NCBI GenBank assembly: GCA_900552225.1
Contig: URYX01000008.1
Coordinates: 1 to 23,730, forward strand
Length of the DNA stretch: 23,730 nt
Source: an uncultured Oscillospiraceae bacterium
GTDB taxonomy: Bacteria; Bacillota; Clostridia; Oscillospirales; Acutalibacteraceae
Direction of reading: 5' to 3'
A program made the translations under genes and the position numbers. Of this stretch, positions 14,619 to 21,884 are shown piece after piece; positions within the stretch are counted from its first letter, which is position 1, and each line of letters starts with the position of its first letter. Under the pieces are notes generated by a model. It ran no database searches. It was not told where the DNA came from and was given only the letters and a program-made list of their open reading frames with translations.

Positions 14619-15872
14619 CTATCCTTTCAAACAATAATGTCCGCCGGCACTGTTTTGTACCAGCCCCGTCATCTCCAGCTCGGTCATCACCGCGAGCATG
14701 CGGGCCGGAGGCAGTCCGGCCCGTCGCGCCAGCTCATCGAGCGGCTGCGCCTCAGCCCCGAGCAGGTCAAACACGGTCTGTGCCGCCGTGCTCAGCCCCT
14801 GCGGGCGTTCCGGCCGCACCCACGGCTGCGGTGCGGCGGCCGCCTCGGCGGTCGTTTCCTGTATGACCGGGGCGGAGTCCCGCTTCGGGCGGGAAACGGC
14901 TTTGCGGCGCGGAGGCGGCTCCGGCGGCAGCTCCCCGCTGTGCTCCAGCAGATAGGTCTCCGCCCGCTCGGCAGCCTCCCAATCCGGTGTTTCCGTAAGC
15001 CGGCTTTCGTATTCCTGTAAAATATCGGTACTGCGTGTGACGAGCAGAGCGCCCTCGCGGATCAGCCGATGACAGCCGGCGTGCGTTTTCATGTCGCCGG
15101 GCACGGCAAAGACGTCGCGGCCCTGCTCCCGGGCCCAGTGAGCGGTAATCAGCGCACCGCTCCGCTCAGGAGCTGCCGTGACCAAGGTTCCGGCCGTCAG
15201 GCCGCTCAGAAGACGGTTGCGCAGATGGTAACAGCCCTTGCCGCCGCATTTCCCCGGCGCGTATTCGCTCAGCAGAACGCCGCCGCTTTCGAGCAGACGT
15301 TCCCGCAGCGCCGCGGTCTCCTGCGGGTAGTTGACATCCGGTGCGCAGGCCAGCACCGAGACTCCGAAGCCGTGGCAGGCCACGACCGCCTCCAGTGCTG
15401 CCGCGTCCGCTCCTTCGGCGGCTCCGGTCACCACGGTGACGTCACAGGCGACAAGCCCCGCCGTCATAGCGGAGGTTTTCTGCCGGTCGGCCTGCGACAG
15501 GCGCCGCGTCCCGACCACCGTAACGGACAGCCGCTCGTCCCAATCGTCCGGAAAATCCCCGCGGCCGTAGAGCACCAGCGGCAGATCCGGCAGGGACAGC
15601 AAAGAAGCCGGATACCGCGGATCGTCCGGCGTAAAAATCCAGATGGAGGTCTCCCGCGCCTGCTCCAGGACCCGGAGCGAGGAATCGAGCGATTTCCGGC
15701 TCAGCGTTTCCAGAAGCACACCCTGCAGGCCCGCCGCGCGCAGCGCCGCGGCATCCGCCTCATAAAGTCGGCGCGGATGCTCCCATGTACGCAGCAGGGA
15801 GGCGGTACGCGGGTTGCCGAGCCCGAGCCGCTCCTGCAGCCATATCCAATAAATACGAATATCCGTTTCCAT
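14619..15872 (-). CDS. dprA: DNA-processing protein DprA, divergent
   Basis: Binds incoming single-stranded DNA and loads RecA during natural transformation. 417 aa. An N-terminal helical region (1-70), the Rossmann-fold core (about 85-275), and a C-terminal winged helix (about 350-417, GLSTAAQTVFDLLGAEAQPLDELARRAGLP). The core ends with the well kept SGALITAHWAREQGRDVFAVPGD (238-260). Other core signatures are altered: VGTRRLSQADR for the usual V-G-S-R-x-x-S-x-Y-G, GAAEGADAAA for A-R-G-I-D-x-x-A-H, and a YHLRNRLLSGL in place of F-P-x-R-N-R-I-I-S-G-L. The start at 15872 shares one base with the methyltransferase stop (TGATG), with GGGAG upstream. Function as DprA is likely, but the drift is notable. 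Confidence 0.88.
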   Translation of the reverse strand: METDIRIYWIWLQERLGLGNPRTASLLRTWEHPRRLYEADAAALRAAGLQGVLLETLSRKSLDSSLRVLEQARETSIWIFTPDDPRYPASLLSLPDLPLVLYGRGDFPDDWDERLSVTVVGTRRLSQADRQKTSAMTAGLVACDVTVVTGAAEGADAAALEAVVACHGFGVSVLACAPDVNYPQETAALRERLLESGGVLLSEYAPGKCGGKGCYHLRNRLLSGLTAGTLVTAAPERSGALITAHWAREQGRDVFAVPGDMKTHAGCHRLIREGALLVTRSTDILQEYESRLTETPDWEAAERAETYLLEHSGELPPEPPPRRKAVSRPKRDSAPVIQETTAEAAAAPQPWVRPERPQGLSTAAQTVFDLLGAEAQPLDELARRAGLPPARMLAVMTELEMTGLVQNSAGGHYCLKG

Positions 15873-16648
15873 CAGCGGCACAACTCCCATAAGACGATAC
15901 ACGCCGCCACCGCGGCGTTGAGGGATTCCGCCCGTCCGCGCATCGGGATGGTGATCCGGTCGGTGCAGCCGGCCTGCGTTTCTGCGGTCAGCCCGTTGGC
16001 CTCGTTGCCGATCAGGCAGACACAGCCCGCGCCGACGGCGGCCGCAGGCAGCGGCGTTGCCGCCGCATCCGCGACGCAGCCGAGAACGCGCAGTCCCGCT
16101 TCCTTCCAGCCGCGCATAGCCTCCGGAAGAGAGCCGACTGTCACCATCGGCAGCCGCAGAGCCCCGCCCATGCTGCCGCGCAGCACCTTGGGGTTGTAGA
16201 CATCGCAGCAGCCGTCCGACAGCAGCAGTGCGTCGAGGCCGAAGGCCTCCGCCGTGCGGATGACGGTCCCGAGGTTGGAGGGATCGCGGAGGTTTTCCAG
16301 CGCCAGATACCGCCCGTCCGGCCGCAGCGTCAGCGGGGCCTGCGGACGCATCCGGCACACGCAGAACAGCCCCTGCGGATGTTCCGTGTCCGCGATGGCC
16401 CCGGCCAGGGACTCCGGAATCTCGGCACAGACCGCGCCGGTCTGCATCAGTGCTTCCCACACCTGCGGGTAGCTGTCGCGTCCCTGCGGGGTATACAGCA
16501 CCGTGCGCACATCGGCATACCGCGCCCCCTCTCCGCACAGCCGCGCCCCCTCCAGCACGAATAAGCCGCTTTCGCGGCGCAGCTTGGCGTCGCTCAGCAG
16601 CTTACGGATTTCGCGGACGGTGGGATTGTCCCGACTGGTGATCTTCAC
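15872..16648 (-). CDS. SpoU/TrmH-family RNA methyltransferase
   Basis: Predicted 2'-O-ribose methyltransferase of the SPOUT class, SAM-dependent, probably acting on 23S rRNA. 258 aa. An N-terminal substrate-binding domain (ESGLFVLEGARLC, 26-38) precedes the knotted catalytic domain with motif 1 LENLRDPSNLGTVIRTAEAFG (117-137; catalytic Arg131 candidate), motif 2 LIGNEANGL (212-220) and motif 3 IPMRGRAESLNAAVAA (234-249). GTG start at 16648 with AAGGGGG upstream. The gene follows infC-rpmI-rplT, the same position as ysgA in Bacillus subtilis, which supports that orthology. It heads the chain methyltransferase-dprA-topA-dut. Confidence 0.93.
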   Translation of the reverse strand: MKITSRDNPTVREIRKLLSDAKLRRESGLFVLEGARLCGEGARYADVRTVLYTPQGRDSYPQVWEALMQTGAVCAEIPESLAGAIADTEHPQGLFCVCRMRPQAPLTLRPDGRYLALENLRDPSNLGTVIRTAEAFGLDALLLSDGCCDVYNPKVLRGSMGGALRLPMVTVGSLPEAMRGWKEAGLRVLGCVADAAATPLPAAAVGAGCVCLIGNEANGLTAETQAGCTDRITIPMRGRAESLNAAVAACIVLWELCR

Positions 16649-16724
16649 GGAAAGACGCCCCCTTCGAAGCGGTCCGCCGGAGTCGGAAGCAGGAGCTTCC
16701 GCGGCCGGACGGCGGACGCGGAGT

Positions 16725-16757
16725 ATAAAAAGCGTCCGTCGGTTTGCACCGGCGGAC
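16725..16757 (-). terminator. Terminator after rplT
   Basis: In minus-strand sense GTCCGCCGGT (16757-16748) pairs with ACCGACGGAC (16743-16734) with one mismatch and a GCAA loop, followed by GC and five T. It ends the infC-rpmI-rplT transcript. The remaining 70 bases up to the methyltransferase start show no convincing promoter. Confidence 0.75.
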
Positions 16758-16770
16758 ACCGTTTCATGGC

Positions 16771-17127
16771 TTATGCCAACGCAGCCTTCGCCTTGTTCAC
16801 CAGCTCCGCAAACGCGGCGGGATCGGACACAGCGAGTTCGGAAAGCATCTTGCGGTTCAGCGTGATGCCTGCCTTCTTCAGGCCGTTCATAAAGGTCGAG
16901 TAGTTCATGCCGTTCATCTTCGCGCCGGCGGAAATACGGGTAATCCACAGACGGCGGAAGTCACGCTTGCGCTGCTTGCGGCCGATAAACGCATACTGGC
17001 CGGACTTCATGACCGCTTCCTTCGCGGTGCGGAACAGCTTGGATTTGGCACCATAGTAGCCCTTGGCGAGCTTCAGTACTTTCTTTCTTCTTTTGCGCGT
17101 CATCATCGCGCCCTTTATACGAGCCAT
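16771..17127 (-). CDS. rplT: Ribosomal protein L20
   Basis: 118 aa, the standard length. N-terminal basic tail and helix (MARIKGAMMTRKRRKKVLKLAKGYYG), the SGQYAFIGRKQRKRDFRRLWITRI signature, then the C-terminal globular domain. A large-subunit assembly protein that also represses its own operon in Firmicutes and enterics by binding the mRNA leader. RBS GGGAGG upstream of ATG 17127. Confidence 0.99.
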   Translation of the reverse strand: MARIKGAMMTRKRRKKVLKLAKGYYGAKSKLFRTAKEAVMKSGQYAFIGRKQRKRDFRRLWITRISAGAKMNGMNYSTFMNGLKKAGITLNRKMLSELAVSDPAAFAELVNKAKAALA

Positions 17128-17160
17128 GCTTCGTTACCTCCCGAAAATTACTTTCACAGA

Positions 17161-17358
17161 TTATTTGTAAGGGATCATGCGCTTGACGGCGGCGACATTC
17201 GTCTTGTCGGCCACGGTCACCTGACGCAGGTTTCTCTTACGCTTGGTGGATTTCTTGTTGAGGATGTGCGACTTGTAAGCATGTGCCCGGCGTACCTTTC
17301 CGGTTTTGCTCAGTTTGAAACGTTTTTTCGCACCGCTGTGCGTCTTGATCTTCGGCAT
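17161..17358 (-). CDS. rpmI: Ribosomal protein L35
   Basis: 65 aa, the standard length, highly basic. It starts MPKIKTHSGAKKRFKLSKTGKVRR and contains SHILNKKSTKRKRNLRQ, both diagnostic. RBS AAGGAGG; 24 bases after infC and 33 bases before rplT. Confidence 0.99.
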   Translation of the reverse strand: MPKIKTHSGAKKRFKLSKTGKVRRAHAYKSHILNKKSTKRKRNLRQVTVADKTNVAAVKRMIPYK

Positions 17359-17382
17359 TTGGGGTTTTCCTCCTTAAAAGTT

Positions 17383-17901
17383 TTACTTCGTCGGCTTGGG
17401 TGCCAGGAACATCAGCATATTGCGGCCTTCGAGCTTGGCAGCCTTCTCCACTACGGCAATCTCGGCGCAGGCCTCGGCAAACCGGTCCATCATTTCCCGG
17501 CCGATCTCCGGATGGCCCATTTCGCGTCCGCGGAAGCGGATGGACACCTTGACCTTGTCGCCGCCCTGCAGGAACTTGGGCGCCTGACGCTGCTTCGTGT
17601 TGAAGTCGGCAACATCGGTGTTCAGGCCGAGGCGGATTTCCTTGGTCTCGACCACGCGCTGATTCTTGCGCGCTTCCTTTTCCCGCTTGGCCTGCTCGAA
17701 CCGGTATTTGCCGTAATCCATGATCCGGCACACGGGCGGTGTGGCGTTCGGGGAAATCTTGACGAGATCGAGATTGCTGTCGTCGGCCAGCTTCTGAGCG
17801 TCGCGGGCCGACATAATGCCGACCTGTTCTCCTCCGGCCCCGATGACACGGACTTCGCTGTCACGGATCTGCTCGTTGATCTGCAATTCCTTGTTGGCTA
17901 T
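17383..17901 (-). CDS. infC: Translation initiation factor IF-3 (ATA start)
   Basis: IF-3 binds the 30S subunit and rejects wrong start codons. 172 aa with the N-domain (ELQINEQIRDSEVRVIGAGGEQVGIMSARDAQKLA), the basic linker (REKEARKNQRVVETKEIRLG) and the C-domain (HDV-like NTKQRQAPKFLQGGDKVKVSIRFRGREMGHPEIG). The start is taken at the ATA codon 17901-17899: it lies 9 bases after GGAGG, gives the family's usual length, and there is no ATG, GTG or TTG in frame near a ribosome binding site. The first ATG in frame is 25 codons upstream, beyond the Shine-Dalgarno and at the leader terminator. Rare AUU/AUA-type starts are a known means of IF-3 autoregulation. Confidence 0.95.
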   Translation of the reverse strand: MANKELQINEQIRDSEVRVIGAGGEQVGIMSARDAQKLADDSNLDLVKISPNATPPVCRIMDYGKYRFEQAKREKEARKNQRVVETKEIRLGLNTDVADFNTKQRQAPKFLQGGDKVKVSIRFRGREMGHPEIGREMMDRFAEACAEIAVVEKAAKLEGRNMLMFLAPKPTK

Positions 17902-18082
17902 GGGTAAGCACCTCCACCTGTTGACCTTGCGGTCGGATATAAATAAAACGCGGGACACCGTGACCCGCGTTTTCACTGCATACGATACCGCACCCGTTGC
18001 GGGGAGCGGCGATGCCTATAAACCTGTCGGGAACAAAATCCGCAGGTGAAAGCGGGTTAGGCTTTACTTTGTTTTATTTCCG
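17902..18082 (-). ncRNA. infC leader: L20-type transcription attenuator
   Basis: About 180 bases of leader RNA. A terminator hairpin, AAAACGCGGG / CCCGCGTTTTATTT on the minus strand (17973-17945), stands 43 bases before the infC start. Upstream, ACCCGCTTTCAC (18057-18046) can pair with GTGAAAACGCGGGT (17976-17963), bulging two bases, and thereby cover the first arm of the terminator. The two folds exclude each other. This is the layout of the Bacillus infC-rpmI-rplT leader, where L20 binding favours termination. The pairings are seen; L20 as ligand is by analogy. Confidence 0.75.
17945..17973 (-). terminator. Attenuator terminator hairpin upstream of infC
   Basis: A 10-bp perfect stem with a 9-base loop; four T, A, then three T follow on the minus strand. 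It lies inside the leader and not at a gene end, so it should act conditionally. Confidence 0.8.
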
Positions 18083-18088
18083 TAAGGA

Positions 18089-18117
18089 AGTATAGCAGAT
18101 TTGCATCACCTTGTCAA
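18089..18117 (-). promoter_or_regulatory. Promoter of the infC-rpmI-rplT operon
   Basis: TTGACA (18117-18112), exactly 17 bases, then TATACT (18094-18089) on the minus strand: a near-consensus housekeeping promoter, as expected for ribosomal protein genes. Confidence 0.88.
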
Positions 18118-18201
18118 GGCCTTTTTCCTCCTTTTTGAAAAAGACGTGCCGGACATTTCGACACTTTTTCAAGATTTTTTTGCGTTTTTGTATTTTCCCC
18201 T

Positions 18202-18229
18202 TTTGTATTGGAGAAAAGTATGCTATACT
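18202..18229 (+). promoter_or_regulatory. Promoter of parA-parB
   Basis: Extended -10 TGCTATACT (18221-18229) with a weak -35 TTTGTA (18202-18207) at 16 bases. It lies in an AT-rich stretch (about 18120-18245) between the divergent infC and parA transcripts. The stretch also holds an A/T-rich inverted repeat TTGAAAAAG (18135-18143) / CTTTTTCAA (18164-18172). Confidence 0.65.
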
Positions 18230-18260
18230 AAAAAAAATATTGACGGAAAGGAGTCGGCTC

Positions 18261-19022
18261 ATGGGAAAACTGATCGCAGTTTACAATCAGAAGGGCGGCG
18301 TGGGCAAAACCACCACCGCAATTAACCTGTCGGCGGCTCTCGGAGAGGAGGGCCGGCGCGTGCTGCTCGTGGATGCCGACCCGCAGGCCAATTCCACCAG
18401 CGGACTCGGTGTGGACAAGCGTTCGATCCACTGCTCGTTATATACGGTACTGAGCGGGGAGGCCCGGGCAGAGGAGGCAGTGATGCCTCTGCGGTTTCCG
18501 GGACTGTCCCTGCTGCCGTCGGATGCGGAGCTGGCCGGAACGGAGGTCGAGCTGGTCGGAGCGCAGCGCCGTGAGAATCGGCTGAAGGCGGTGCTGGCCC
18601 CTCTGCGGGAGGCTTACGACTACATACTGATTGACTGCCCGCCCTCGCTCGGCTTGCTTTCGCTGAATGCACTCTGCGCGGCGGACACGGTGCTTATTCC
18701 GATTCAGTGTGAATACTACGCACTCGAGGGACTGTCACAGCTGATGGCCACCATGCGGCAGGTCAAGCGCCTGTATAATCCGACGCTGGACATCGAGGGC
18801 GTGCTGCTGACGATGTACGACGGGCGGCTGAATCTGACGCAGCAGGTGACGGCGGAGGTCAAGAAGTTCTTCCCGAAGAAGGTGTTTGCCACGGCCATTC
18901 CGCGCAGCGTGCGGCTGTCCGAGGCCCCGAGCTTCGGAGAACCGATTACGGTGTATGACCGCGGCTGCCGCGGCGCGGCGGCTTATCGCGAGCTGGCGGC
19001 GGAATGCCTCCGCAAGCGCTGA
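18261..19022 (+). CDS. parA: Chromosome-partitioning ATPase ParA/Soj
   Basis: A Walker-type DNA-binding ATPase that works with ParB in chromosome segregation and, in Firmicutes, in control of DnaA. 253 aa, the same length as B. subtilis Soj. Deviant Walker A KGGVGKTTT near residue 11, switch I/VDADPQANSTSGLG (about 37-50), Walker B YILIDCPPSLGLLSLNAL, and the FATAIPRSVRLSEAPSFG stretch typical of chromosomal Soj. The start at 18261 has GAAAGGAG upstream; a longer frame upstream is AT-rich with no RBS. Followed after 28 bases by parB. Confidence 0.96.
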   Translation: MGKLIAVYNQKGGVGKTTTAINLSAALGEEGRRVLLVDADPQANSTSGLGVDKRSIHCSLYTVLSGEARAEEAVMPLRFPGLSLLPSDAELAGTEVELVGAQRRENRLKAVLAPLREAYDYILIDCPPSLGLLSLNALCAADTVLIPIQCEYYALEGLSQLMATMRQVKRLYNPTLDIEGVLLTMYDGRLNLTQQVTAEVKKFFPKKVFATAIPRSVRLSEAPSFGEPITVYDRGCRGAAAYRELAAECLRKR

Positions 19023-19050
19023 TGCGGGCGGAGTGAAGGAGGAACAGTCT

Positions 19051-19902
19051 ATGGCAAAAAAAGGCGGGCTCGGGAAGGGCCTCAGTGCGCTGCTGCAGGA
19101 GAATGAGACGGCGCAGGGCTCTCCCGTGACACTGTCCGTGACGGAGATCGTTCCCAACCGGGAACAGCCGCGCAAGCAGTTCGACGATGAGGCACTGCGG
19201 GAGCTGGCGGATTCCATTGCGCAGCACGGGGTGCTGCAGCCGCTGCTCGTGCGGCCGATGACCGACGGAACCTATCAGCTGGTGGCGGGTGAGCGCCGTT
19301 GGCGCGCTTCGCGTCTGGCCGGACTCACCGAGGTGCCGGTGGTCATCCGCGAGATGGATGAGCAGGAGGCGGCGGCGCTGGCGCTGATCGAAAACCTGCA
19401 GCGCGAGGACCTCAATCCGATGGAGGAGGCACTCGGCTTCCAGTCTCTGATGGACAGCTATCAGCTGACGCAGGAGGAGACGGCGCGGGTCGTCAACAAA
19501 TCCCGCCCGGCGGTGACCAATGCGCTGCGGCTGCTGCATCTGCCGGAGAGTGTCGGCGTCATGGTGGCGGACGGACGGCTTTCGGCGGGCCATGCCCGTG
19601 CGGTGCTGTCCTTTGACACAGAGGCGGAGCAGATTCGCGCGGCGGAGGCCGCCGTGCAGGACGGACTGTCGGTGCGTGCACTGGAAAAGATGGCCAAAGC
19701 GTCTCATGCGCCCGCCGGGGAGCGCCGGGCGGCCGTGCGGAAGCGGGAGCCGTTTTTCGAGGAAGTGGAGCTGGCTCTGACCGAGCAGCTCGGCCGCCGT
19801 GTGCGGGTGATCGAGGCGAAAAAGGGCGGCGTGCTGCAGCTGGAGTTTTACGACCGGGAGGATCTGAAGACGCTGGCCGGGGCGCTGGCTCCGCAGGACT
19901 GA
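19051..19902 (+). CDS. parB: Chromosome-partitioning protein ParB/Spo0J
   Basis: A CTP-dependent DNA clamp that loads at parS sites near the origin. 283 aa. It starts with the conserved KKGGLGKGLSALL, has the LVAGERRWRASRLAGL CTP/parS-spreading box (about 78-92), the ENLQREDLNPMEEA segment, a helix-turn-helix (TQEETARVVNKSRPAVTNALRLLHLP) and a C-terminal dimerisation region. RBS AAGGAGG before ATG 19051. Its frame is open further upstream but those residues have no family match. No sequence close to the parS consensus TGTTTCACGTGAAACA was seen in the window. Confidence 0.97.
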   Translation: MAKKGGLGKGLSALLQENETAQGSPVTLSVTEIVPNREQPRKQFDDEALRELADSIAQHGVLQPLLVRPMTDGTYQLVAGERRWRASRLAGLTEVPVVIREMDEQEAAALALIENLQREDLNPMEEALGFQSLMDSYQLTQEETARVVNKSRPAVTNALRLLHLPESVGVMVADGRLSAGHARAVLSFDTEAEQIRAAEAAVQDGLSVRALEKMAKASHAPAGERRAAVRKREPFFEEVELALTEQLGRRVRVIEAKKGGVLQLEFYDREDLKTLAGALAPQD

Positions 19903-19973
19903 CGGCGGATTCCCGCGGTCAGGACAACAGAGACGGAAAGCTTTAAGGGATAAAAGAAAGAGGGAATTCGGAA

Positions 19974-21257
19974 ATGTTGGACATTAAGCTGCTGCGCAGC
20001 GAGCCGGAGACGGTCAAGGCCGCCATCCGCAAGCGTGAGATGAATCTGGATGCCGTGGTGGACGAGATTCTGGAGCTCGATGCGGAGCGCCGTCAGCATA
20101 CGGCGAAGATCGAGAGCATGAAGGCGGAGCAGAATGCCGCCTCCCGCAGGATCCCCCAGATCAAGAAGGAGGGCGGCGACGTATCCGCGCTGATGGCGGA
20201 GATGAAGACGCTGTCCGCGCAGATCAAGGAGGAGGATGCCGTTCTCTCCGACCTGGAGGCGTGCCAGAACGAGCGGATGCTGTCGCTTCCGAACCTGCCG
20301 TTTGATGACGTCGTGGCCGGCGGCAAGGAAAATAACCGGGCACTGCATGCCTGGGGCGAGAAGCCGACCTTTGACTTTGAGCCGAAAAACCACGTGGATC
20401 TGTGCGAGAGCCTCGGCCTGATCGACTACGAGCGCGGTGCCAAGATCGGAGGCAACGGCGCCTGGATCTACCGCGGCATGGGAGCGCGCCTCGAATGGGC
20501 TCTGCTCAACTTCTTTATCAATGAGCACCTGAAGGACGGCTATGAGCTGCTGCTGCCGCCGCATATGCTCAACTACACCTGCGGCTACGTGGCGGGCCAG
20601 TTCCCGAAGTTTGCCGACGAGGTGTATTGGATTGAGAACCCGACCGGTGACCGCAAATTTATGCTGCCGACGGCGGAGACGGCTCTGGTCAACCTGCACC
20701 GCGACGAGGTGCTCCAGCTTTCGGAGCTGCCGAAGAAATATATCGCCTATACGCCCTGCTACCGCCGTGAGGCGGGCAGCTACCGCGCGGAGGAGCGCGG
20801 CATGATCCGCGGGCATCAGTTCAATAAGGTGGAAATGGTGCAGTATACGACGCAGGAGGGCTCGGCCGCGGCCTTTGACGAGCTGGTCGGCAAGGCCGAG
20901 CGGCTTGTGCAGGAGCTCGGACTGCACTATCAGCTGTCCAAGCTGGCGGCCGGCGATTGCTCCTTCTCGATGGCGCGCACCTGCGACATTGAGGTCTGGA
21001 TTCCGAGCATGGGTATCTACAAGGAGGTCAGCTCGGCCTCCAATGCCCGTGACTATCAGGCGCGCCGCGGCAACATCAAGTACCGTGACGAAAGCGGCAA
21101 GCTCTGCTTTGCCCATACGCTGAATGCCTCCGGTCTGGCCACGAGCCGTATCCTGCCGGCGCTGGTGGAGCAGTGCCAGAACGCCGACGGCTCGGTGACG
21201 GTGCCCGAGGTGCTGCGTCCCTATGTCGGTGTCGATGTCCTGCGCCCGATCAAATAA
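19974..21257 (+). CDS. serS: Seryl-tRNA synthetase
   Basis: Class II aminoacyl-tRNA synthetase that charges tRNA-Ser and, as a first step, tRNA-Sec. 427 aa, the usual length. The N-terminal long coiled-coil arm (about 30-100, ending in LSLPNLPFDDVVAG) binds the tRNA; the catalytic part has motif 2 (CYRREAGSYRAEERGMIRGHQFNKVEMVQ) and motif 3 (HTLNASGLATSRILPALVEQCQN) followed by VPEVLRPYVG. RBS GAGGG 9 bases before ATG 19974. The 71 bases after parB are too short for a T-box. Gene order parA-parB-serS is common near the origin in Clostridia. Confidence 0.98.
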   Translation: MLDIKLLRSEPETVKAAIRKREMNLDAVVDEILELDAERRQHTAKIESMKAEQNAASRRIPQIKKEGGDVSALMAEMKTLSAQIKEEDAVLSDLEACQNERMLSLPNLPFDDVVAGGKENNRALHAWGEKPTFDFEPKNHVDLCESLGLIDYERGAKIGGNGAWIYRGMGARLEWALLNFFINEHLKDGYELLLPPHMLNYTCGYVAGQFPKFADEVYWIENPTGDRKFMLPTAETALVNLHRDEVLQLSELPKKYIAYTPCYRREAGSYRAEERGMIRGHQFNKVEMVQYTTQEGSAAAFDELVGKAERLVQELGLHYQLSKLAAGDCSFSMARTCDIEVWIPSMGIYKEVSSASNARDYQARRGNIKYRDESGKLCFAHTLNASGLATSRILPALVEQCQNADGSVTVPEVLRPYVGVDVLRPIK

Positions 21258-21273
21258 CGGAAAGAGTGAAAGA

Positions 21274-21307
21274 GGAGTCGCCGAAAACCGGTGGCTCCGC
21301 TTTTTTT
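21274..21307 (+). terminator. Terminator after serS
   Basis: GGAGTCGCCG (21274-21283) pairs over all ten bases (two G-U) with CGGTGGCTCC (21289-21298), five-base loop, then GC and seven T. Confidence 0.9.
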
Positions 21308-21337
21308 GTCGCTTTTTGTGACATCGGGAAAATGGAC

Positions 21338-21366
21338 TTGTGTTTCCGGCGGATTCATGGTATCAT
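21338..21366 (+). promoter_or_regulatory. Candidate promoter of the Cys-rich protein/DUF3810/QueT operon
   Basis: TTGTGT (21338-21343), 17 bases, TATCAT (21361-21366) with an extended -10 TGG directly before. It lies after the serS terminator and 48 bases before the next start codon. Confidence 0.55.
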
Positions 21367-21413
21367 GAACAGAGCTTTAAAGGGTCACACCGCGGGCGAG
21401 GGGAGGCTTCGGT

Positions 21414-21839
21414 ATGCGGAAGATCAGAGGACGGGTTCCGGTGGCGGCGCAGCTTGACCGAAAGAGCTGTTACCGCCTCCTGACGGGGCGCTGCTCACTG
21501 GAGCTGGTCGATGATTTTGAATTGGCGTCTCCGCTGCGCCTTGCGCCGTCGGAGCTGCTGTATTGCCCGCGGCTGGCGCGGATGATGCAGGATCGCGAGC
21601 GTGACCGTACACTGGCGGTCACCCCCTGCGCCTGCGGCCATGCGGAGGCGGACGGAGCGCCGCAGAAGGTCTGTATTGCCGAGCGGCTGGGCATCGAGCC
21701 GGTGTTGATCCCCTCCGAAAAGGAGGCGCGGGAGCTCTGCTCGGCCTGCGGACGGCAGCTGACCTTTGAGGAGGGGCAGCCGGACCGGGAGGGAGCCCGG
21801 CTGTATGAGCTGCGGGCCGTTGCCCGGGCGCAGGGCTGA
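21414..21839 (+). CDS. Uncharacterised Cys-rich protein
   Basis: 141 aa; I do not recognise the family. Real coding is supported by GGGGAGG before ATG 21414, its own promoter behind the serS terminator, and tight spacing to the next gene. It has eight cysteines; PCACGHAEAD (71-80) and, after Cys87, ELCSACGRQL (107-116) could form one zinc site made of two C-x-C/C-x-x-C knuckles plus His76. The N-terminal 65 residues are basic, with Cys19, Cys27 and Cys51. There are no membrane segments or signal peptide. The middle KVCIAERLGIEPVLIPSEKEARELC looks like a small alpha-beta unit. A nucleic-acid- or metal-binding role is a guess only. Confidence 0.7.
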   Translation: MRKIRGRVPVAAQLDRKSCYRLLTGRCSLELVDDFELASPLRLAPSELLYCPRLARMMQDRERDRTLAVTPCACGHAEADGAPQKVCIAERLGIEPVLIPSEKEARELCSACGRQLTFEEGQPDREGARLYELRAVARAQG

Positions 21840-21884
21840 AGGCACCCGCCGTATGCGTGAATCTGTGAGAAGGGAGCGTTGTCT

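Noticed and set aside
13578..15020. 480-aa open frame on the plus strand
   Set aside because: Antisense shadow of topA and dprA; composition is typical of a shadow frame.
18135..18172. A/T-rich inverted repeat as a terminator
   Set aside because: The stem is only nine mostly A-T pairs with a 20-base loop and no gene reads into it; too weak to call.
19150..19164. Inverted repeat TTCCC/GGGAA in the early parB gene as a parS site
   Set aside because: It does not match the parS consensus and encodes the conserved VPNREQPR segment, which explains it.
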